The notes: generated by a model from the letters alone, not told the origin. Counted from the stretch's first letter, positions 1 through 6,365 are shown. The stretch: DNA of 7,367 nt from Arenicella sp. (GCA_018677115.1 JAHHOC010000052.1:1-7367); one strand, 5' to 3'. A program made the numbers and translations.

Positions 1-636
1 GTCGGAGAGGATGTGTACAAATTTCGGTTTGTTTTTTGATTTACCCAGTTCGCGCTGCAAAGCAACCATACTGAATATGAAAACCAGCAGCAGCGCCAAC
101 GCCATAACCAGTATCGTGGAGTGGAATCCAATCAATGCCAATAGCGCGCCGCCAAGAAAATAACCGGCACCTTTAAGGGCGTTTTTAGAACCTGTCAGCA
201 GGGCAATCCATTTATACAGGCCTGACTGGTTGCCGTCAGGGACCAGCAGCTTGATGGCACTTTTGGCGCTCATTTTATTAAGGTCTTTAGCAATCCCGGA
301 CAGGGCCTGGGCGGCCATCACCCACACTACAGTGAGGTGCTCGTCAGGTAACAGAAGCATAGCCAAAGCAACTATTTGTAACGCCAGGCCCGCGTTCATG
401 GTTTTGTTTAACCCAAGCCGGGCGCCCAGCCAACCGCCCAGTAAATTAGTGATTACGCCAAATATTTCATAGAACAGAAACAGCATGGCAATCTGCAGTG
501 GTGAAAAACCACGCTGATAGAAATGCAGCACGACCAACATGCGCAACGCACCATCGGTCAGCGTGAAGGCCCAGTAATTGCCTGTGACAATCAGGTACTG
601 CCGTACCTCTGTCGACAGTCTGGAGAACCTGTTCAA
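1..636 (-). CDS. arsJ: ArsJ organoarsenical efflux permease (MFS), N-terminal 212 residues, 3' end outside window
   Basis: ArsJ is an inner-membrane MFS permease that exports 1-arseno-3-phosphoglycerate, the arsenylated product of its partner GAPDH; the product then breaks down outside the cell and frees arsenate. I translated the minus strand directly. The first 212 residues contain strongly ArsJ-like stretches: TGNYWAFTLTDGALRMLVVL (18-37), an FYEIFGVITNLLGGWLGARL segment (55-74) and LSGIAKDLNKMSAKSAIKLL (112-131). Several hydrophobic membrane segments are visible, at about 30-70, 83-97, 102-116 and 158-193. The reading frame is open to the left edge, so the C-terminal half is missing. No ATG starts this frame near the GAPDH stop. 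I chose TTG at 636-634, 15 bp after that stop, with GGA 9 bases upstream; CTG at 642-640 is an alternative. The short gap implies co-transcription with GAPDH. Function is inferred from similarity and from the pairing. Confidence 0.9.
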   Translation of the reverse strand, partial: MNRFSRLSTEVRQYLIVTGNYWAFTLTDGALRMLVVLHFYQRGFSPLQIAMLFLFYEIFGVITNLLGGWLGARLGLNKTMNAGLALQIVALAMLLLPDEHLTVVWVMAAQALSGIAKDLNKMSAKSAIKLLVPDGNQSGLYKWIALLTGSKNALKGAGYFLGGALLALIGFHSTILVMALALLLVFIFSMVALQRELGKSKNKPKFVHILSD

Positions 637-651
637 CGTCAGGAATCCATT

Positions 652-1662
652 CTACAAATCCGCTTGTGCGACCAGTCGCATCAGTTCAACGGTGCGGTTT
701 GAATAACCCCATTCGTTATCGTACCAGGCATATAGCTTTACCTGTGTACCATCAATCACCATGGTCGACATCGCGTCGATTACACTCGACCGGGGATCAG
801 TGCGGTAGTCGATAGACACCAGTGGCCGTTCCTCAAACCCCAGTATGCCCTTCAATTCTCCCTCCGCTGCCTCCCTGAATAGCTCATTGACCTCGCTGGC
901 AGTGGTGTTTCGCTGCACCTCAAAAACACAGTCGGTCAGCGACGCGTTGGCCAGAGGAACACGCACTGCATGGCCGTTAAGTTTGCTAGCGAGCTCAGGA
1001 AATATCGCCCCAATCGCCTTTGCTGAACCTGTACTGGTAGGAATCAGGCTCATACCACAGGCTCTTGCCCGCCGTAAATCCTTATGCGGCGCATCAAGAA
1101 TGGTTTGCGTGTTGGTGATATCGTGAATGGTAGTCATTGATCCGTGCTCAATGCCCAGATTACGGTGCAATACGCTGACCACCGGTGCGAGACAGTTAGT
1201 GGTACAGGACGAAGCGCTGACAATCCGATCGTGCGCGGGGTCAAAACTCTGATGATTGACGCCCATCACCACATTCAGAATGCCCGCCTCGCTAATTGGC
1301 GCTGTGACGACAACCCGCTTAACGCCCTGCTGCAGATACACATTGAGAAGTTCGCTGGCCTTCATCTTGCCGGAGGCATCTATCACCACGTCACAGGCAG
1401 ACCAGTCAGACTCTCCGATGCTCCAGTTGCTGGAAAAACCAATAGCCTGTCCGTTAATCTGCAAAGCCTGGTCACCCTCACTGACCGCCTGCTGATGCCA
1501 ACGGCCATGAACTGAATCAAAATTCAGTAAATGCGCCATGGTGGCGGCATCACCCTGGGGTTCATTAATGTGTACAAAACGAACGTCTTGCCAATCGTAC
1601 GCAGCGCGAAACGCCAGGCGGCCTATACGGCCAAAACCGTTAATACCCACGTTGATGGTCAT
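652..1662 (-). CDS. gap: ArsJ-associated glyceraldehyde-3-phosphate dehydrogenase
   Basis: Cytosolic NAD-dependent GAPDH of the arsenate-resistance type. With arsenate in place of phosphate it forms 1-arseno-3-phosphoglycerate, which ArsJ, encoded 15 bp downstream, exports. The 336 residues are full length for GAPDH. Visible motifs are the Rossmann glycine motif GFGRIG (9-14), the catalytic SSCTTNC with Cys153, His180 in [19 protein letters not shown] (193-201) and the C-terminal [11 protein letters not shown] (313-323). The INEPQGD segment (32-38), with Glu34 where housekeeping GAPDH usually has the NAD-binding Asp, and HDITNTQ are, as I recall them, typical of the ArsJ-linked subgroup. The ATG start is supported by GGAG (1671-1668) 5 bases upstream. 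A housekeeping glycolytic role cannot be strictly excluded, but adjacency to ArsJ makes arsenate detoxification much more likely. Confidence 0.92.
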   Translation of the reverse strand: MTINVGINGFGRIGRLAFRAAYDWQDVRFVHINEPQGDAATMAHLLNFDSVHGRWHQQAVSEGDQALQINGQAIGFSSNWSIGESDWSACDVVIDASGKMKASELLNVYLQQGVKRVVVTAPISEAGILNVVMGVNHQSFDPAHDRIVSASSCTTNCLAPVVSVLHRNLGIEHGSMTTIHDITNTQTILDAPHKDLRRARACGMSLIPTSTGSAKAIGAIFPELASKLNGHAVRVPLANASLTDCVFEVQRNTTASEVNELFREAAEGELKGILGFEERPLVSIDYRTDPRSSVIDAMSTMVIDGTQVKLYAWYDNEWGYSNRTVELMRLVAQADL

Positions 1663-1757
1663 ACTATCTCCAAAAAATTAACTGAATCACAAAAATACCG
1701 TTCATGATATTTCCGCCCGGTTACAGGCAGATGTCAGTAGTAGCAGCGCATGCCGGA
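1663..1757 (-). other. 95-bp spacer between the MHS permease gene and GAPDH/arsJ; possible internal promoter region
   Basis: The gap is long enough to hold an internal promoter or operator for the arsenic pair. The best match I found is CTGACA (1737-1732) with a 17-base spacer and GGAAAT (1714-1709) on the minus strand. The -35 matches the consensus at 5 of 6 bases, but the -10 only at 3 of 6. I see no convincing ArsR-type inverted repeat and no hairpin followed by a T run. Whether GAPDH/arsJ is transcribed separately or together with the upstream permease therefore cannot be decided from sequence. Confidence 0.3.
1668..1671 (-). promoter_or_regulatory. Shine-Dalgarno site of the ArsJ-associated GAPDH gene
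   Basis: On the minus strand a T-rich run is followed by GGAG and then ATAGT before the ATG, a 5-base spacing. It fixes the GAPDH start. The T-rich stretch just upstream may act as a translation enhancer. Confidence 0.6.
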
Positions 1758-3161
1758 CTACGTCGAATGGATATCGCTGCCACCGGTTTCTGTCAGCATC
1801 AACACCGACAACACAGTAACCAATGCAGCCAGGGCAAGGTAAACCGATACATACACGATGCCGTATTGCTGCCACAACAATACGGCAATGGTTGGCGCGA
1901 AAGCGCCGCCGATAATCGCCCCTATCTGGTAACCCAGCGAAGCACCTGAGTAACGCACATGAGTACTGAATAGCTCGGTGAAAAATGCCGCCTGCGGGCC
2001 GTATTGCATGCCCAGAAAAATCAGGCCACCGCTGACAGATAAAATAATCAACAGGAAATTACCGGTATCAATAAGCGGGAATAATGCGAATGCCCAGAGG
2101 CCGGACAACACTGCTCCGCATAAATAGATGCCCCGCCTGCCATGGCGGTCAGAGTAGGAAGCTGCCCAGAATTGGGCCGGAATCTGAATCGCCGAAGCTA
2201 TCAGCACTGCGGCCAGAATTGTACTGCGTGGCAAGCCGAGTCCCGCTTCATTACTGCCATAGGCCACAATGAATGCTACCAGTATGTAGAAGGTCACCTG
2301 TATGGAGATGAAGGATCCGGCCGCCAGTGCAATGCGGCCGGGGTATAGCCGGATCGCTTCCAGCACCGGAGAGCGCTCAGCAGTCGCTCGCGGCTCGGCC
2401 ATTACCGCCTCGAAAGCTTCATCGGGCGGCATAATCTCTTCGCCCTCATGCGGGTGCTGCCGCTGTCGCTCTGCCAATTGTTTGAAGGCCGGCGTATCTT
2501 CAAGGTGCAACTGCACGTACATACTGACGCCAATCAGCGCCACACTGGCCAGAAACGGAATACGCCATCCCCAGCTCATGAACGCCTCCTCGGATACCAC
2601 GCCATTAATCAGTAAAAAAGCCAGGTTTGCCAGAATTACACCCATCGGTGCGCCGGCCTGGGCAAAGGCGCCGTAATAACCGCGCATATGACGGGGTGCA
2701 TTTTCCGTAACCAGCAACATGGCCCCGCCCCATTGGCCACCGATCGCCAGGCCCTGAGTGAAGCGCAACAAGACCAGCGTCAACGGCGCCAGCACACCTA
2801 TGCTTTCGTAACTGGGCAATACACCGATGAGGGTAGTCCCGACGCCCATGATCATCAACGCCACCACCAAGGTGCGCTTGCGCCCTACCCGGTCGCCATA
2901 ATGACCAAAAATAATGCCGCCCAGCGGGCGCGCAATAAAGCCAACGGCGAAGGTACCAAATGAGGCAATCAACGCCACTGTCGCGGGCATCTCCGGCGGA
3001 AAAAACACCGCCGGGAACACTAGCGCGGCGGCAGTGCCATAGATAAAAAAGTCGTACCACTCAATGCTGGTGCCGGCCAGGGCTGTCACGGCTACCTTAC
3101 GCATGCTCTTTTTAGTGTCGGCGTCCAGGGCGTCTGCCGAGCGGTGGAATTCTGTAGTCAT
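1758..3161 (-). CDS. MFS transporter of the metabolite:H+ symporter (MHS) family
   Basis: Twelve-helix inner-membrane permease of the MHS branch of the major facilitator superfamily, which includes ShiA, KgtP and ProP; members usually take up organic acids or osmolytes with protons. Diagnostic features are SIEWYDFFIYG (32-42), the loop 2-3 motif GHYGDRVGRKRTL (86-98), LRFTQGLAIGGQWGGA (132-147) and the second-half repeat SDRHGRRG (337-344). The central cytoplasmic loop (about 222-265) is long and charged (HPHEGEEIMPPDEAFEAVMAEP at its core), so the protein is 467 residues against roughly 430-450 for typical members. The ATG has GGAG 7 bases upstream. The gene is upstream of and parallel to GAPDH/arsJ, with a 95-bp gap. 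The substrate cannot be assigned; uptake of a carboxylate unrelated to arsenic is as likely as a link to the pair. Confidence 0.88.
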   Translation of the reverse strand: MTTEFHRSADALDADTKKSMRKVAVTALAGTSIEWYDFFIYGTAAALVFPAVFFPPEMPATVALIASFGTFAVGFIARPLGGIIFGHYGDRVGRKRTLVVALMIMGVGTTLIGVLPSYESIGVLAPLTLVLLRFTQGLAIGGQWGGAMLLVTENAPRHMRGYYGAFAQAGAPMGVILANLAFLLINGVVSEEAFMSWGWRIPFLASVALIGVSMYVQLHLEDTPAFKQLAERQRQHPHEGEEIMPPDEAFEAVMAEPRATAERSPVLEAIRLYPGRIALAAGSFISIQVTFYILVAFIVAYGSNEAGLGLPRSTILAAVLIASAIQIPAQFWAASYSDRHGRRGIYLCGAVLSGLWAFALFPLIDTGNFLLIILSVSGGLIFLGMQYGPQAAFFTELFSTHVRYSGASLGYQIGAIIGGAFAPTIAVLLWQQYGIVYVSVYLALAALVTVLSVLMLTETGGSDIHST

Positions 3162-3396
3162 CTGATCTCCGGTTCTTGAGTGCCAGTTTCTTATGGGGCT
3201 TTCCCGCAGTTTATTGGATAGCGGCGATCAAGGCGAACTTCCTGACCCCGCCTGAACAACAGCACCCAGCTTGCAGACTGCTATATCTTTGGCCAGGTTA
3301 TCGATATCATTGCGCTATTGCCAACTCATTTTTTGCCCGGGCGGCGCATCGATGGGTTGCCAATGAATACCTGCTAACGAAACTGATGACTTTCAC
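3162..3396. other. Divergent intergenic region between the MHS permease and the DUF1330 gene
   Basis: This 235-bp stretch should hold the promoters of both flanking genes. The minus-strand candidate is listed separately. On the plus strand I found no convincing -35/-10 pair and no Shine-Dalgarno site ahead of the DUF1330 ATG. The sequence TTGCCAA occurs twice, at 3318-3324 and 3357-3363, and an AT-rich ATCGATATC patch lies at 3300-3308; either could be part of an operator, but nothing further supports that. A 74-codon TTG-initiated frame spans 3176-3400 and is probably not a gene. Confidence 0.5.
3297..3324 (-). promoter_or_regulatory. Candidate sigma70 promoter for the MHS permease gene
   Basis: On the minus strand TTGGCA (3324-3319) is followed after 16 bases by GATAAC (3302-3297). 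The -35 matches the consensus at 5 of 6 bases and the -10 at 4 of 6. It would give a leader of about 130 bases before the ATG. It was found by eye, and comparable matches can occur by chance. Confidence 0.25.
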
Positions 3397-3828
3397 ATGA
3401 AGGAAGCTGATAAGCACAATATTGATCCCAATAGAGAACAATTCGAACAGTTTAAGCAACTGCCTCGCAATACGCCAATTATGATGTTGAACTTGATTCG
3501 CCTGCGTGAAAAGGCGGATTATAAAGACGGCCGCACCGCTAGCGGCAGGGAAGCCTACGCTAGTTATGGAAGCGAGAGCGGTGCGATTTTCCGTGGTGTC
3601 GGTGGCGAGATCATCTGGCGGGGCAAACCTGAGAGCATATTAATCGGCCCCGTCAACGAACATTGGGACATCGCTTTTATTGCCCGCTACCCTGATGCCA
3701 GCGCGTTTTTGGCAATGGTCACCAATCCCGACTATCAGGCCATCGTTTTTCACCGGCAGGCAGCCGTTGCAGACAGTCGCCTTATCCGCATGGGCGAAGA
3801 TTCAATTGGCTCCGGATTTGCCGGTTAG
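3397..3828 (+). CDS. DUF1330 family protein
   Basis: A 143-residue soluble cytoplasmic protein of the DUF1330 family, a small ferredoxin-like alpha/beta fold related to Dabb/EthD-type domains, with no firmly established biochemical role. Family-like stretches are IDPNREQFEQFKQLP (9-23), NTPIMMLNLIRLREKADY (25-42), EAYASYGSESGAIFRGVGG (52-70), WRGKPE (74-79), EHWDIAFIARYPDASAFLAM (88-107), NPDYQAIVFHRQAAVADSRL (110-129). The N-terminus aligns with how I remember relatives starting, which supports the ATG at 3397. No Shine-Dalgarno sequence precedes it; the ATG instead overlaps the TGA of a short upstream frame (ATGA). It is the only plus-strand gene in the centre of the window and converges with the isomerase gene, stop to stop within 3 bp. 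No signal peptide or membrane segment is seen. Confidence 0.87.
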   Translation: MKEADKHNIDPNREQFEQFKQLPRNTPIMMLNLIRLREKADYKDGRTASGREAYASYGSESGAIFRGVGGEIIWRGKPESILIGPVNEHWDIAFIARYPDASAFLAMVTNPDYQAIVFHRQAAVADSRLIRMGEDSIGSGFAG

Positions 3829-3831
3829 TAA

Positions 3832-4425
3832 TTAGCCGTCTGCGAGTTGCTGTTCAATAAAATCAAGACGATCCTGTCCGAAATACATCTGCTCATCGAT
3901 AAACATAGTCGGCGCACCGAACAGGCCTCTTTCCACAGCCGCCTCGGTGGCGTCGATCAGGGCCGCTTTAATTTCTGGCTCCTGCGCCCCGCTGAGCAAC
4001 TCCGGGGTTGGCAAGTCTGAGGCGTCTAACACTGCATGGATTACTTGCAAATCTCCCATGTTTTTCTGATCCTGCCAGATGGCCCTGAAGACGGCGTCGG
4101 CATAGTCATCAAAACAAGCTAATTTTTGCGCTGCGATTGCCCCGCGCATCAACGGAAGAGTGTTGATCGGAAAGAAGGGGTTGGGGCGAAGCGGCACACC
4201 GTAACGTTGGCTAAAACGCGGCAGATCATGGTTCATCATATATCGGCCCTTAGCCGGCACAGTGACTGGCGAATTATTGCCGGTAGCCTTAAAAAGACCA
4301 CCCAACGACACAGGCCGGTAGTCTATTTCCGCACCATACTGATCAGCCAGCTGGCGCAGGCGGAAAAATGCCAGGTACGCGGTCGGGCTGCCGAAATCAA
4401 AATAAAATTCTATTGTTTTACTCAC
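3832..4425 (-). CDS. 2-hydroxychromene-2-carboxylate isomerase / kappa-GST-like DsbA-fold protein
   Basis: Thioredoxin-fold protein of the DsbA / HCCA-isomerase family. Characterised members use glutathione to isomerise 2-hydroxychromene-2-carboxylate in naphthalene breakdown; others are kappa-class glutathione transferases. The N-terminal FYFDFGSPTAYLAF carries the active-site Ser13 in place of a CXXC pair, as in NahD. Downstream are FPINTLPLMR (about 85-94), the cis-Pro loop GAPTMFI (170-176) and FGQDRLDF (182-189). The length of about 197 residues is normal. Three in-frame GTG codons are possible starts (4437, 4434, 4425). I prefer 4425, which gives MSKTIEFYFDFGSP with AAGG/GGTG correctly placed upstream; 4437 would overlap the dehydrogenase gene by 7 bp. 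It is the last gene of the three-gene operon. No other aromatic-degradation gene is present, so the true substrate is unknown. Confidence 0.88.
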   Translation of the reverse strand: MSKTIEFYFDFGSPTAYLAFFRLRQLADQYGAEIDYRPVSLGGLFKATGNNSPVTVPAKGRYMMNHDLPRFSQRYGVPLRPNPFFPINTLPLMRGAIAAQKLACFDDYADAVFRAIWQDQKNMGDLQVIHAVLDASDLPTPELLSGAQEPEIKAALIDATEAAVERGLFGAPTMFIDEQMYFGQDRLDFIEQQLADG

Positions 4426-4430
4426 CGTGA

Positions 4431-5174
4431 TCACCACCTTTCTACAAACGGGCGCACGTCAAGTTCGAAGGTCCAGCTGTTACGCGGCTGCTTGTATATG
4501 TTTACGTAATTGTCGGCCAGATCGTCCGGGTTAACGATACCATCCGGCCCGGCCTTTTCAACATGTGCCGCGTGGTTCTCGCGAATCCAGGCCGTATCAA
4601 CCGCAGCATCGATGACCACATGCGCAATATGAATATTTTGCGGCCCCAATTCCCGCGCCATCGATTGAGCAACTGCGCGTAGCCCATGTTTGGCGCTGGC
4701 AAATGCGGCAAAGCCTGCCGCTCCGCGCACACTGGCGGTAGCGCCGGTAAAAATAATCGTGCCTCGTTTGCGGGGCAGCATGTATTTTGCCGCTTCACGC
4801 CCGCTTAAAAAGCCAGCGAAACAGGCCATTTCCCAAATCTTGGTGAATTTACGGCTGGTAGTTTCAAGAATCTTCATCGGCACATTGGCACCCACGTTAA
4901 ATACCATCACTTCCAGCGGGCCGATATTTTGCTCAATATCAGCAAACAGTTTTGCAACCTGTTGTTCATCGCGTGCATCCACGGAGGCGCCATACGCCTG
5001 ACATCCGGCGGCGGTTAATTCCGCGATCAGCGGTGCCAGTTTTTCACCGTTGCGGCGTACCACGTAAATCACCAGGCCTTCAGCGGCAAACTTGCGCGCT
5101 ATGGCACTGCCGATCGCGTCACCGGCGCCGACTACTAGGGCTACCTTGTTTGCTATGTTTGCGGATTCCTGCAT
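4431..5174 (-). CDS. Short-chain dehydrogenase/reductase family protein with an altered catalytic tetrad
   Basis: A 247-residue Rossmann-fold SDR, normal length for the classical family. The nucleotide-binding loop is VGAGDAIG (15-22), where the usual TGxxxGxG lacks its Thr and middle Gly. RR at 40-41, at the end of the second strand, suggests NADP(H) preference. D66 and FNVGAN (92-97) occupy the usual adenine and NNAG regions. The catalytic residues are unusual: Phe158 (codon TTT, 4703-4701) replaces Tyr in the YxxxK position, with Lys162 kept; Ala145 occupies the Ser position and Ala117 the Asn position. The protein may therefore bind nucleotide or substrate without classical chemistry, or use another mechanism. 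The C-terminus ends in ELDVRPFVERW. It lies 24 bp after the flavoprotein gene and just upstream of the isomerase, clearly in one operon. The ATG start has no good Shine-Dalgarno; an in-frame TAG at 5201-5199 prevents any longer start. Confidence 0.87.
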   Translation of the reverse strand: MQESANIANKVALVVGAGDAIGSAIARKFAAEGLVIYVVRRNGEKLAPLIAELTAAGCQAYGASVDARDEQQVAKLFADIEQNIGPLEVMVFNVGANVPMKILETTSRKFTKIWEMACFAGFLSGREAAKYMLPRKRGTIIFTGATASVRGAAGFAAFASAKHGLRAVAQSMARELGPQNIHIAHVVIDAAVDTAWIRENHAAHVEKAGPDGIVNPDDLADNYVNIYKQPRNSWTFELDVRPFVERW

Positions 5175-5198
5175 AGAACAGTGGTTGAAATCCCCCGG

Positions 5199-6170
5199 CT
5201 AGGCCATTCCGGTCAGGCGCGCATTGATGATCGCATCAGCTTCACTCATGATACGTTCAATCAATTCCTTGCAGCTGGGAATGTCGTTTACCAGCCCCGC
5301 CACCATTCCACATGACCAGGCTCCGATATCCATATCGCCCTCAAGCATGATTTTCGGATACACTCCGGCCACTTCTTCCTTGATGTCATCGAACTGCAGC
5401 TCCGCACCCAATTTTTTCTCCTTCTCGAGAATTCGCTCCACTGCATCATTACTTAATACCCGTTCGGTATTGCGCAGTGGACGCATCACCAGTCGAGTGT
5501 CCAGCTCAGAGGCCGCCACAATCGCCTGCTTAACATTTTCGTGTACCGGCGCTTCTTTGGTAGCAATAAAACGTGTGCCCATGTTCATTCCCTCGGCACC
5601 CATGGCGAGGGCTGCTACCAGACTGCGTGCATCCGCCATCCCGCCTGAAGCCACGAAAGGAATTTCAAGTTCGTCAGCCGCGCGCGGCAATAATACAAAG
5701 TTGGGAATGTCGTCCTCACCGGGGTGACCACCACATTCGAAACCATCCACCGATACCGCATCGCAACCAATCTGCTGGGCTTTGAGGGAATGCCTCACCG
5801 AAGTGCATTTGTGAATCACCTTGATGCCGGCTTCTTTCAGGTGAGGCAGCACTTCAGCGGGATTGCGCCCAGCGGTCTCCACCACCGGCACTCCCCCATC
5901 TACAATAGCTTTCACCATACCTGGGTAATCCGGTGCTGCCAGCGATGGTAGAAATGTCAGATTCACTCCGAACGGTTTGTCGGTCATGTCTTTACAGCGG
6001 GCAATTTCATTGGCCAATTTATCAGGAGTGCCCTGCGTCAGGCCGGTGATAATGCCCAGACCGCCGGCATTGGATACCGCCGCCGCCAACTCGGCAAATC
6101 CGACAAAGTGCATGCCGCCCTGGATGATCGGATGTTCAATGCCGAACATCTCAGTGATTTTTGTTTTCAT
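5199..6170 (-). CDS. FMN-dependent NAD(P)H oxidoreductase, nitronate monooxygenase / PA1024-type quinone reductase family
   Basis: A 323-residue TIM-barrel FMN protein of the 2-nitropropane dioxygenase family (PF03060). Visible motifs are HPIIQGGMHFVG (13-24), PFGVNLTFLPS (66-76), VIHKCTSVRHSLKA (118-131), VDGFECGGHPGEDDIP (141-156) with His149, the FMN-phosphate loop ASGGMADARSLVAALAMGA (174-192) and NMGTRFIATKEAP (196-208). The overall pattern resembles, from memory, Pseudomonas aeruginosa PA1024, which was reported to be an NADH:quinone reductase rather than a nitronate monooxygenase. That makes the quinone-reductase reading at least as likely here. The ATG is preceded by AGAG 6 bases upstream, and a near-consensus promoter lies 37 bp upstream of the start. 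It is the first gene of the operon with the SDR and isomerase genes. No membrane segment or signal peptide is seen. Confidence 0.9.
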   Translation of the reverse strand: MKTKITEMFGIEHPIIQGGMHFVGFAELAAAVSNAGGLGIITGLTQGTPDKLANEIARCKDMTDKPFGVNLTFLPSLAAPDYPGMVKAIVDGGVPVVETAGRNPAEVLPHLKEAGIKVIHKCTSVRHSLKAQQIGCDAVSVDGFECGGHPGEDDIPNFVLLPRAADELEIPFVASGGMADARSLVAALAMGAEGMNMGTRFIATKEAPVHENVKQAIVAASELDTRLVMRPLRNTERVLSNDAVERILEKEKKLGAELQFDDIKEEVAGVYPKIMLEGDMDIGAWSCGMVAGLVNDIPSCKELIERIMSEADAIINARLTGMA

Positions 6171-6206
6171 TAATTTCTCTTGTCATTTCAGTTAATGCGC
6201 AGCGTT

Positions 6207-6235
6207 ATTATAGATTACTAACCCCCGGCTGTTTA
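6207..6235 (-). promoter_or_regulatory. Sigma70 promoter of the flavoprotein-SDR-isomerase operon
   Basis: On the minus strand TAAACA (6235-6230, 4 of 6 consensus) is followed by a 17-base spacer and a perfect TATAAT (6212-6207). Transcription would start near 6200, giving a leader of about 30 bases with an AGAG ribosome site before the ATG at 6170. Consensus -10, ideal spacing and good position make this the best-supported promoter in the window. Confidence 0.6.
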
Positions 6236-6365
6236 ATAAAGTTGCATTCTTTATGTCACTTCCTTGTGCATTTGATTTAACCACCCGGAGTTGAGGACAA
6301 CCTGCCAAAACTTACAAGGCGCATCCATCGGGTGTTGCGTTTATGCAAAAAGAAAGTTACAGTTT

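Noticed and set aside
230..472. 80-codon plus-strand frame at the left edge
   Set aside because: The opposite strand encodes ArsJ with unmistakable conserved stretches.
845..1515. Plus-strand open frames antisense to the GAPDH gene
   Set aside because: They lie opposite a full-length, motif-complete GAPDH, and the translations show no family features.
2605..3060. 151-codon minus-strand frame inside the MHS permease gene
   Set aside because: It is an out-of-frame shadow of a well-supported permease; its Arg/Gly/Trp-rich translation is typical of a shifted frame.
3176..3400. 74-codon plus-strand frame with TTG start in the divergent intergenic region
   Set aside because: No recognisable family, unusual composition rich in Trp/Tyr/His, no Shine-Dalgarno, and it starts over the permease leader. 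Kept only as context for the DUF1330 start.
3808..3826. CCGG-ATTTG-CCGG short hairpin at the end of DUF1330 as a terminator
   Set aside because: The stem is only four base pairs and no T run follows on either strand.
3832..4425. Naphthalene/PAH degradation locus based on the HCCA isomerase homologue
   Set aside because: No dioxygenase, ring-cleavage enzyme or hydratase-aldolase is present, and this protein family is widespread in bacteria that do not degrade aromatics.
6318..6340. Imperfect CGCA...TGCG inverted repeat upstream of nuoA as an operator
   Set aside because: Only the outer four bases pair well and the inner positions mismatch, so it is not distinguishable from chance.
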